From Ectocarpus siliculosus (Eukaryota; Sar; Phaeophyceae; Ectocarpales; Ectocarpaceae), in NCBI GenBank assembly GCA_000310025.1, contig FN649732.1:1305855-1343828 (forward strand): DNA of 37,974 nucleotides, read 5' to 3'. The notes beneath the pieces were generated by a model. That model did not search any database. It was not told the origin of the DNA and worked only from the letters and a program-made list of their open reading frames with translations. Made by a program: the position numbers and the translations under genes. Each line of letters starts with the position of its first letter. Positions within the stretch are counted from its first letter, which is position 1. Shown in pieces: positions 1-11,200 of this stretch.

Positions 1-180
1 AAAAAAAAGGGGGAAGGGAAAAAAAACAAAAAAAAAGGGGGTCCCCCCCCCCACACGGCAGGTTTTTTGTGGAATGGGGGGGTTTTCACCCTTGATGGGG
101 TACAAAACCAACCGCGCTCCCGGGGGTTTTTTAAAACCTATTTTTTTAGAGGGGGGGGGGGGGGGGGGGGGGGGGGGGTT
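1..180. repeat. Homopolymer-rich window edge
   Basis: This stretch is almost entirely runs of A, G, C and T, including an uninterrupted G tract of more than 25 bases near 151-178. No credible reading frame or motif is present. It looks like low-complexity sequence or poor base calling at a contig edge. Positions 181-530 are ordinary sequence forming the 3' flank of the large minus-strand gene; I see no gene there. Confidence 0.7.
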
Positions 181-530
181 GCCACTGCAATGTGGATGGA
201 TGCGTTGACAATTAACCTCGACTGCAGCCGCAAAAGTAGTTATACAAAAATCACGCTCAAACCTCGCGGCGTCGCGCGCTCAAAACATGACGGGTATCAA
301 ACAAACACCCCCCCTACCATCAAAAATCCAATCGCACCCCACCTGCATGAATACCATCTCTATGACACCATCACGCAACCTGCGAAGTCATCCCGTCGAT
401 CCGCACAAAACATGCAGCCAGTACAACCCCTCCCCTTGCGTGAGGCACGCCTCCGCCCATGCAACAGCATGGTCGCGGCAGTAGTGAATAATATTACAAG
501 AGAGAAAAGGACAGCACCAACCAAACCCAA

Positions 531-3500
531 CTAGACTAGCCCTTCCCCCTTGAGCATCCCGCCCCCGGGGGTATCGTCGTCGTCGCTTTCCGAGTACTCG
601 CGTGATGAATCCATGCCAGGGGAGTACCCCGGCCTGGGCAACGCCTCCCCAGGGAAGTGAACTCCTGCCATGATCCCCTCCAGCCCGGCCTGGATGGGAG
701 GTAGAGGAGACGGGGCGGGCTGCTGCTGCTGCTGCTCCTGCTGCTGCTCCTGCTGCTGCTGCTGTTCCTGCTGCGGCTGCTGCGTGGTGATCGGCGAGGA
801 CGGTCTCGTCGCGCCGGACCCTAAGGCCGGCAGAACGCTTAGCCGCGGTGACTTTGGCCTCGGCGACTTCGGTCGTGGGGACTTTGGCCGGGGCGAGTTG
901 GAGGCAGCGGCGGCGCGGGCCCTCGGAGACGTCTCCTCGATGTCGATGTCGTCGGAAGGGCTCTCCGAGTCTGAGAAGGTGCCAACGACCTGCAGGGGCG
1001 CGGGGCGGAGGGTACTCATGTAAGCGCCATGCCGTAGTCGTTGGACCACTGGCCACGCACGCCGGGACGGAGCGATATGGCAGATGGTTTTCGCCGGCCC
1101 AGGCTACGCTTTACAAGGATGGAATACAAGTAGAAGCTGGTCACCATCCCTCCTGGCGTTTGCGATCAAGGAGGGGTAGACCGAATAAAACCAACCCTAA
1201 CCGAAATCCCCAAAATAACAACGATCCCATACTTTGTTCAATATGCCGAGCGCCCACATCTTGCGACGAGGGCTGCCACAATAATGATGTCGTGCTCACA
1301 GCTTCTTTTACGTCACACGCACACGCCAATGCAAGAGAGTCTACGAAAGTCGAAAACATCTGACCCAGGGGCACAACAACAAAAACAAAAAAAAGGTCCG
1401 TAGAGGAAGGTCCGCTATAAATAGCGTGACACAACTGCTACCGATACCCTGATCGTTACCTGCATGAGATCCAACGTGCCCAGCGCCCTCATCTTGCCGG
1501 ACCTCGTCGCCAACAGCCCGTCGCGGGCCTCCTCAGCTCCCTGTCCACCCATCGACTTCCCGAACGTGCTCCTCGCGAAGGGACCGGAGCACCACAGGTT
1601 GCTCCCCAGGCTCGAGTCCGACGCCGACGGAGGAGAGATGGTGACCCCGTGAACATCGGCGGGGGACGGGGTTGGCTCGTGGGTGACGGCCGATTGAGCG
1701 CCCTCGCCGATCTCGGCCTCCTCTTCTCTCTGCGCGGCGGCGCCTTCTTCTGCGAGATAACAAGGCGGGAATCGAAGGGGTAGGTGGGTTGATGAGAGCT
1801 GGGTCTTGCTGGACACGGGGTTCGCGTGAGGTGAACTGACTGAAAATGCAACACCGGTAAAATCGTGCGTGGTCTAAACGACTTGCTGTGCTTCGTCAAG
1901 ACAAAACGTTGTACACAACGGGGGTTCACACAACTTGAACCACAAAAAAAAAAAAAAACACGCACACACGAAAGTATTGTTGACAAGAGACTGGCCAATC
2001 ATTGGTGCACAGCAGTAGCAGATCTCGGCAAACCGCGATACATGCCAACGAAGCACCAACCTTGAGGAGGTGGCGCGAAACTCTCTTGGCCCACGTCTCC
2101 ACCGCTAAACGGCCGGCTGGACCGCCGCACGAGCACCTCCGGTGAGGGCGAAGACCCCGGATCAGAGTCTGTCCCGGGGGACAGCATAACCCTGCTCGGG
2201 AAAACCTCGTTGTGCGACGAAAGCGTCAGGCCAAGGCGTCCCAGCACGGTTCTACCGTCCCCGCCGCTGACTTCGGCCGGGTCCGCGGTCATCGCGGACG
2301 CTTCGCTGACGCCGCCGCCACCTCTCCTTGCCGCGGCGGTGTCGGCAACGGGGTCCTCTCTCTTCGTCGTGGGCGGCGTTGTCGGCGACAGCTCCTGGGG
2401 CGACCCGAGACGGCCGGGCATCGAAGCCCCCTGCATCTGCGGCGTCGACACCTCTCCCGTGGCGGCGCCGATGGCCGGCTGGACGCCGCCTCTCCCCGCC
2501 GCTGCAGGCGGCCCTTCGTCGGCCGTCCTCTCGGCGCCTCGTTTCTTCGCGTCCTCCTCCGCCGCCGCCTCCGCGGCCGCCTCCGCCACCGCCGCCACGA
2601 CCCTGCCCCCTCGGATCACCGGCGGCGACGGAGACCCCCCGCCGAACGACTCCCCTCCCCCCCCCGGTGCGGGCCCCGCGGGGTCACCGGCCTGGGCAGC
2701 CGAGGAGGCCGCCGCCGCAGCAGCAGCAGCAGCAGCAGTAGCGCTCGCTCCGGCGCCGGCAGGCCTACCGGGAGCACCCCCCTGATGGAACCGGAAGAGG
2801 TCGGCGGCGGACGAGGCGGCGGCGGCGGCGGCGAGGCCGGCGGGGCTCACGGCTCCCGCGAAGACCTCAGACAGGCTGAAGTCGGACTCCGCCGAGACCG
2901 TGGTGGGGTGACTCAGGACGTCGGCGACGATGCGCCCGGTGCTGGTGGAGCCGCTAGAGATCGAGCCCGTACCGGGCTCCTTTTGATAGTACATTAAGTT
3001 GGATGGGGTAGGAATAAAAAAGGGGGGCGGTCAAGTCTGGGTGGGCTCCGTGGACAAGTGAATCGGTGCCTGATTGGGTGCGCCAGATGTGTAGCAAGTG
3101 GTAGGCAGGAACGCGGACAAACCCGCATGTATCCTTGCCAGGTCGGAAACCAGATGGGGATGGACAATCGGAACGGGGGCACAGCAATATGCAGACAAAA
3201 CCAAGAGTTACCCACTCAAGAGGAAAAATAATTGTGTAACGGCCAATGGATAATGAGCGCGACACAGAGACCGCGTGTCCCTCTTACCGAAGTTGCGGGC
3301 GCGTCGCGAGGGGACGACCAACGTGCAGTCGCCGACTGGTGTTGTCGATGTTGACTTGATTGCGATTGCCTTAACGGTGACGAGGCGGTGCCGCCGGTTT
3401 GCGTCCGACTCCGTCCGCGGCTGGATCCTACACTCATCAGCCCTGAAATGAAACAGCAGAGAGGGGTCGATTGGTTTAGGCTGGTGAGCTTGTCGGGTAA

Positions 3501-5289
3501 GGAGAATTCCTTCAGAGCAACAAACACGCCGAGTTCGAGACATGTGCACGACGGGGGGTGATCAGCTGTTTCAATAAGGAGCTGAGCAAATATTCTAGCG
3601 GGGGTAGAGCGGCGGACTGGACGAAGAAAATTCGCGCGATGTATTTACAACTACCCCGAGCTTCGGAATCGTGTTTGCATGTCCTGTGGCGGGACGAACG
3701 AACCGCCCAAAGGAGGAGCCGCACGCACTCTCTCCCAAAGTGCCACAACCCCGTCGAGGTGCCCACCTCCCAAAACAAAACGCTTCAGTCCTTCACAAGC
3801 GAGGCCGAGAACGCATCGCTCGCACACACCTTGCCACGTGTTTCTCCAGGCTGAAATGCTTCCGCCGCCGCCGCCGCCGCTGCCACGCCGCGTATCGCTC
3901 GCCCCTGGAGCCGGGGCGGTTTGCTCCGCTACTCCCGCCCTTCGTTCCGCCGAAGCCGGTGCCGGTGCCGGTACCGGCGCCGGCGTCGGCGCCGGTGCTC
4001 CCTCTGTGCCCTGCCGCTGCTCCTCTACGGGCCTCGCTTCGGCGGCGACCGCAGCGGCTTCTTCCGTTACAGCAGTGCCGCTCCGTGTCGTCGTCGCGCT
4101 AGCGGTAGAGCTCTCCTGCGAAGGGTCCGACGGCAGCTTGGACGACGGGCGAAGGCCTTCTCTGTCGTCCGACCACGCGCTAGCGGCGGCGTCCTCCGAG
4201 AACTCGTCTTCGCTGCCCGACTCCCCCCCGCCGGCCTGCGCCGCTAACGCCACCCCTGACCCCGCCGCCGCCCGGCCAGCGCTCGAGCCGCCCATCACGA
4301 CCGCCGGGCTAACGCTAGGACTCGCGCTAGCGAGACCGCCATACACATCGCCACCACCGCCTAGAGAGCTGGTTGGCGTCACCACCCTGCCCCTTCCTCC
4401 CCCCGCGGGGCCCCGTCCCTCTTCAGCGACGGAGCCCCCACCCCCCGCCGCGGAACTACTTGGCGATCGCCTGGCCACGAAGATGTCGGGCAGTGCGTCG
4501 TCGCCGGGTGGCTTGTCACCGCCGTGCTCCGATCCGTCGCTAGACTCGTCACGCTCCGAAAGCACCGCAGTGGCAACCTTCGTGTTCGCAGAGGAAACCG
4601 GCCAAAAAGAACGGCGGTGTATGATATGATATGATTGGGGGGGGGGGGCAACCAGGGGAAAAAATGATACTCTTAAGATATGTAAATATGGGTGTTTTAT
4701 AATAATTACTCATTAATTGTTGAGTTTCAGAGGTAAAGGCCAAGTGAAGACCCCGAACAGAACAGGAGGGTCGCGTCACGGGAACGTCATGCTTCGACAA
4801 CCCCCAACAGTGCAGCAGAAGACCCGACGCAACACCCGTGTACACAAAAACACACAATTACAGCCCGCCCCCAACGCATCCCGGCGTTGTAAGCATGTGA
4901 TCTAACGAATACGGCATGCGTTTTCGTGAGGGCACCCCCCCGCAACCCACCTCAATCGAGCTCATCCGCCCTATGCTTCCGTTGCTGCTCCGGTTTCCCG
5001 CCGCCCCCAGCATGGTCGGCGGTGATCGCGAACCAGAGAGCGCCCCCCTGCGCACGGCGCCACCAGCGCCGGCCGCATTCGAAGCGGATAGCAGCGAGGA
5101 CGACGACGAGCCACCGGTGCCGAACAGGGGGTTGTTGGAGGACAGGGACACGCCGTAGCCTCCACCGGATGAGGACACGCCGGTGCCGGAGCCGAGAGGA
5201 GCCAGCGAAGGGGGCATCGGCTGGGGGCTAGGGCTGGCGCTGTCGAGGTCTGCGCCCAGGAACATCGGGTTCGTGGTTTTGAACTCTCC
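531..5289 (-). CDS. Low-complexity cytoplasmic tail exons (5289 to 531)
   Basis: Six exons (5289-4951, 4577-3830, 3442-3288, 2979-2061, 1749-1460, 989-531) carry about 970 residues rich in Ser, Gly, Ala, Pro and acidic runs, typical of disorder. They contain two related phrases (NPMFLG and NPLFGTGG), a PAPTPAPVPAPAPA stretch, poly-Ala in the 2979-2061 exon, and at the C-terminus SPRPK three times followed by poly-Gln. The stop is TAG at 531-533. The strong GC and codon bias leaves large open frames on the opposite strand, which I treat as shadows. The 3442-3288 exon could read in another frame, but only one keeps phase. Confidence 0.75.
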
Positions 5290-8200
5290 CTGTTATAATA
5301 GGAAGCACACATGTAAGAGGGGGGAGGTTGAGGGTGGGTGGAGGAATATCGCGGAAGCAGCAGATATGAATGGAAGGATGGCATAAACGGAGAGACACAC
5401 AAAATAATATACACGACAAGATTATAGCAAATACTTTTTAAGTACAAACACAAGAGTAAGACTTGTGAGTACAACAAATACTTCTGAGTACAAGGTGATA
5501 ACAAATACTTCTTTGTTGTGGTCATTGTGGTCGTCGAAATATCGATCATGTCTTGTCATATTACTAATCATGTGTTGCCTTCAGACCAAGAACACGAAAG
5601 TAAAAGATAATTGACCAGTGGGAAAGTTAAAACTAAAATCCACCCGCGATTACCACATGCCCTCTCGGCACCCACCTCTGAGCGATCATCTCCGTAGTGG
5701 CCAATCAGACCGGCCTCTTCTGTCTGGGTCTTTCCCTGCAACGAGTGTCGTCACGAGCATGAGACCGGCAAGGGATGAGCACTCCCAAGAAACAATTGTA
5801 CACAACAAAACTCAGTAACAAAGGGCAAAAAGCAACCGATACCCCCGACTTCCGCTCGCGGCAACCGGAGGAGGCAAAACAACCACGGTTATATCAAGTG
5901 TTCGCATGCGTAGCGAGGCGCAGAAAGCGGAGGAGGGCATGCGGGGCTTCAAGGAACCGGACGCGGCGACAGAGAAAATTCTGTTTCGGCCGGGCGAAAA
6001 CCAACCTTGGTTCTGACGCCGGCCAGCGCCTCGAAAGCAGCCCGTAACCAACGGGCTCTAACATCCTGCGTAATTTCACACGAATGTTGAACACGCTCAG
6101 CCGGCGATCGCGGTACTCTCCCTTTCTCTCGTGTCTTTCCGCCTTTTCTGTGCGGAGTGAGGGTGATTTTCACGCACCCTACCGTAGACTGACTTCCAAG
6201 CCTGATTGTAACTCAACCAAGAGGGAGCTAATGAAAACCGACCCGACTGATTTGCCACAAAAGAAAGGACAGCTTCTCGACCACATCTCTCGCCATCAAC
6301 CACCCTGTTCAGTACGGCCACTCTCTTGTTGTTGGGGCAATCGGCCCATCCCATCGCATTACCGTCCATCTTCCACACAAGGTCTTTGATAAGGGTGCGC
6401 TATTGATTCGCACTTGTAGGTGTTCCAGAAGATGTGAGTGTACAGCTGTAGATTTATAATACCACTCACCATTGCCATGTCTCCGAAGCGACGGGTTCCC
6501 TCCACACTGTCCCCGGGTACCCTCAGCGGGTTCTGTAGGTCGTATCTGCAACACCAGTGCCGATCGATGCAACAGCGGCCAAAAAAAAGGTGGGGACCCC
6601 AAGAGGTCGAAACGCAAAAGTAGAGCAGCCTTAGCGGGGAGAAAGCAAGAGAATCATGCCCCCAAGACAATGCTGTTCCGGGTCGTGTGGTGTGGTTTGC
6701 TCGTGGTCTGCCTCATTGGTATCTACTTGAGGACGGATTTCAACGTGGAGATGACGCCCAACATCAGTAACAACTCCAGTACAACATCCACACACACACA
6801 AGCACGAAGTCTGTTCCCCCCCGCGTAACCTTCCCCACGGACCCCCATAAAACAAAAAACTTACTCTGCGGAGTTCTTCTGGCCGAACTGAGACATCCAG
6901 TGGACCGAGCCGATCGTGGTCTTCGAAGTCGCCGGAGACACGGTGCGAATCCCGGCCTCCATGAAGTCACCACCACCCATCTTGCTGTCGCCCCGTGACC
7001 CCTGGGGAAAGTCTCCATCGGAATGTTTGTCGTGATCGGGGGCCCCGAGTCTTCTGCGAGCACGACGAATCGGCGGTTCGCCAGAGGCACGGGGGTAAGT
7101 GCGGTGAAAATTATTTCCAAGCCTTTTTTTTACTGTTTGTATGCCGGTAGCCCGCCGTCTTACGCATGATGCTCGGGACGTCTTTTTCGCCAATCACGCC
7201 CGTGTGAACATGGTCGATTTGCAACGCAAACAATCAACGCAATCGCAGGCGAACGTGTGCCTTCACTCGAAGCACAGGTACGTCACACACACACACACAC
7301 CCTGGAGGGGAACGCATCTGCCTCGTCTTAGTCTTACCGGTTGGACATCCTCGAGAGGTCGAACACTCGGGGAGACACCTGCTCCTTCTCCTTGTCGACC
7401 GTGTGCTTAGCGGGGACCGCCGGTACCGGCTTGAGGAGCTCGACGTCTTCGTAGCCCCCGCCGTTGAACAGGCAGTGGAAGCACACACCCGCGGCGCAGA
7501 AACTGCGGACGACAAACGAGGAGCAGGAAGCCAATGGGTATGGGGCAAATCCAAGCAAAGCACGCGCGAAGGGGGGGGGGGGGGATGAGACGAAATCAAA
7601 GAGTTGGTTTACTTTTCTGGCACGGGGGAAAAAGAAGTTGGAGGCAAGCAGCGCCGGACGAAGGTCGGAGACTTACTTCCTCCTGTGTGTCCACGGCCGG
7701 TGCGTCTAAATTTACAGAAGCTAAGAAGCTCAAGCCGAAAAACAAAAATACTCCGTCGCTCATGCGGCGGAACCGCTACCTACTGTTGTGTGGGCTGTTC
7801 GCGCCAAGGGGCTGACCGAGTAGTCAGGCGGGTGCAGACATTTCTAAAAAGACCTCGAACAAAATTACATCGCAACGCTCAACGTCATTTTAGTGCTCAA
7901 TTTTTTAGGCAGTTCTCAGGGAAAACTCACTACAACACTGTGTTCTCATTTTCGTGCCCGCTATTTACATAATACTTGCAAGGAACAAACAACGCAACAC
8001 GCGTGCTCCCTCACCAGACACACAAGGTGCCGAAGAGGGCCAGCAGGAGCAAGCCGCCGTTTGTCAAGAAGTTCTCCCATGGCCCGCTCGTGCCGAGCTC
8101 GTCGACCGCGGACATGGTCGATACCATTGTCGAGACGTTGCCGCAGTTGGTGGTGCCGATGCAGAACGCTAGGTCGGATAAGCTGACACGGCGACGGTTG

Positions 8201-11200
8201 CAGGAGCAAGACGGTACGAGACGAGCGACAGGATGAAAGGTTGGCGACTCACGGTGTAAAGAAATTAAACAACCAACATTGTGCTTGGCGGGCCTACACA
8301 AGGTGAAATACACACGAACCAGTTATATATCACACATCCCAAGCAGCCAAAACTGTTACGAAGTACTTTTTTCGTCTCATAGCTTTTAATCAGCAGCCAC
8401 AGCATTTCTCCCGGTGTTATAGGATCCAATCCTGCCAGACACGCAAATAGTATGTCGTTCTATTTCCTGTTACATGGTTCATCTATTGACAAGTATAACT
8501 ACTGAGTTAAGTGTACATGTTTATCCTTATCCGTCATACCTGATGTCCTCCGGTTCTACCCCAAGAGAGTCGGCCAGCGCGGCCAGCCCCGAATCGGCGA
8601 ACTCGTTCACCATCGCCGCCACGCGCGACGCTGACGACCCGATCCCGCCGTCGTCAGCTGGCACACTAACCTCGAAGTCTATGTCCACCGTCTCGCTCCC
8701 CGAGTCCTCCTCTCCCTCCTGCAGCCACCGCCGCTGCCCCCCCAACGCGCCATAAAAGCCGCCAACGGGATCTCTGGCTTCCGCGACAAGGTCCGTCTCC
8801 GGCTGGTGGTGGATGAGACTTTTCGTCTCATCTCGACGGACGTGCCGCGACAAGGTCGGCGACACCGGTTCGGACATGCGGCGTCGGCCGTCCTCCCCAA
8901 CAACCTCCGCCGTCCCACCACCGATGTCATCATCATCAGCAACACCAGCGGCAGCGGTGCCGACGACGGGGGTGGGAGAGGGAGCAGCAGTAGCAGCAGC
9001 GTCATCGTCTTTGTCCGAGTCTAAGGTGCCCGGTGCCCCCACGACGACTCCTCCTCCTCCGGCGGACGAAATGCCGAACAACTCCTCGAGCCCCTCGCGG
9101 GCGGCCTCGTACACTTCCTCGTCCTCCGTCTCCTCGTCTACCCCGGAAACCTAAACCAAAAACAAAAAAAATCGCGGTCAGGTTCCTTCAATCCGCAGCA
9201 GCATCAACAAGCATCTCACCGAAATTTTCGACCAAGCACACCCAAGTACCACTGCCTTTGAGAAGCCCCCTCGTACTCTTTTCGATGCTGCAGCTCCACC
9301 TAGTGTCCCGAGTTCCCCCTCCTCTGGAACACTCCCGCCCCTTGCAGGAGTTCCGAAGCGCTTGCCAAGATTTCTCCCAAGGTCCTCCTCCAACTCCTGC
9401 GGCTACACACATTTTCCTCTTCCCTACAATACCTGACTCAGCGTCAAGCAAACGCACACATCGATCCCTCTTCCCCGGCTGACTTACCGTCAGGGATCCC
9501 GTGACGGTTGCGCCGACGGCTCCTCCCCCCACCATCGTCGGTGCCGCAGTCGGTGCAGCGGTAGGGACAGCCGTGGGCGACATGGAGGACCCCGTCGGTG
9601 AGGAGGTCGGGGAGGAGGTCGGGGACATGGACGAGTTCGAAGATGATGGTGCCTGGGACAAAAAAAAAAAAAAAAGACAGACGAATCGGGGTCGTAGGTA
9701 TAAAAAGGAGATCAGGCATGCAGACGAGAACTAGGATCAGACTGAAAGCGGGCTTGCCTACTGCTATCAACCGACAGAAGGAGGAGTAGCCCCGAAACTC
9801 ACCAAGCTAGAGGGAAAGCCCGTTTGCCCTGGAGCAAGGGTAGCGCCAGGAAATAGCGTGGAACCAGGAGCACGCGTAGCGCCAGGAGCAAGAGTAGCTG
9901 GTGGGGCCAGCGTAGCACCAGGAGCAAATGTAGTTCCTGGGGCAAGAGTAGTTCCTGGGGCAAGCGTCGCACCTGGAGCAAGCGTAGCGCCAGGAGCAAG
10001 CGTAGCGCCAGGAGCAAGCGTAGCGCCAGGAGCAAGCGTAGCGCCAGGAGCAAGCGTAGCGCCAGGAGCAAGCGTAGCGCCAAGAGCAAGCGTAGCGCCA
10101 GGAGCACGTGTAGCGCCAGGAGCACGCGTAGTTCCTGGGGCAAGCGTAGCGCCAGGAGCAAGCGTCGCACCTGGGGCAAGGGTAGCGCCAGGAGCAAGCG
10201 TAGTTCCTGGGGCAAGCGTAGCGCCAGGAGCAAGCGTCGCACCTGGGGCAAGGGTAGCGCCTGGGGCAAACGTAACGCCAGGAGCAAGAGTAGTTCCTGG
10301 GGCAAGCGTAGTTCCTGGGGCAAGCGTAGTTCCTGGGGCAAGCGTAGTTCCTGGGGCAAGCGTAGTTCCTGGGGCAAGCGTAGTTCCTGGGGCAAGCGTA
10401 GTTCCTGGGGCAAGCGTAGTTCCTGGGGCAAGCGTAGTTCCTGGGGCAAGCGTAGCGCCAGGAGCAAGGGTAGCGCCAGGAGCACGCGTAGCACCCGGGG
10501 CTAGCGTAGCGCCAGGGGCAAGCGTAGCGCCAGGGGCAAGCGTATCGGTCGGCGAGAAAGTGGTGCCCGTCGAGGTGGGAGCAGGGGTGTCCGTAAACTC
10601 CACCACGCAGTCCAGGCTAGAGTCGCCGAGGATGTACGTGTTGCCGCTCCCGGTAACGACAAAGGTAGCACGGTTGCCTGCGAAGCTGTCCACGGTAAGA
10701 CCGCACCCCTGGGTCGCGGCGGGCATCAACGAGTGGGGGGGGGGCAAGCACAGTTTAGAGAAGGCAGATGCGTGCAACATGGCGCGACGGATCTGGGACA
10801 ACTTCAAAGCTGTTGGCAGAAAGCAGTTCATCAAGAGCACACCAGGGTGAAGGGAGGGAAAAATACACCTTACGGACGACCTTGTTTGGACAGTCGTCGT
10901 CGGCATGCACAGGTAAATCAAGTCTGTTGCTGTCACCAAAAAGCTCACCCTCAGGTCGACGCTAACGACGTCGCTATCCCCGTCGAAGGCTATGGCGAAG
11001 TCGAACCCGCTGCTCCCAGATTCGTACCCGTCGATGGCTGACAAGTTCCCCTCGTCCACCTGTTCCACAGGAAACACACACACACACACACACAAACATA
11101 CACACACACACACGGGGTCCCAGTTAATGGCATTTACAAGTGTTTTGTGTTTTCAACCGCACTGAGACTGACGTCTTTTCATTGGTCAGTCGGTTAGCGC

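Noticed and set aside
2210-2997. Large plus-strand Ala/Pro/Arg-rich open frames opposite the tail exons (also around 3,679-4,629)
   Set aside because: They are antisense shadows of GC-rich, low-complexity exons. They lack splice borders, and the minus-strand frame is the one that keeps phase.
9826-10548. Regular direct repeats as a possible CRISPR array
   Set aside because: Units are contiguous with no unique spacers, are in frame in a coding exon, and the genome is eukaryotic. The octamer array at 33,907 was rejected for the same lack of spacers.
9858-10850. Long plus-strand open frame of GASVAP-type repeats, and a second minus-strand frame of LRLPQE-type repeats, over the hexapeptide array
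   Set aside because: Both are by-products of an 18-base repeat without stop codons. Only the TLAPG frame has matching splice borders and joins its neighbours in phase.
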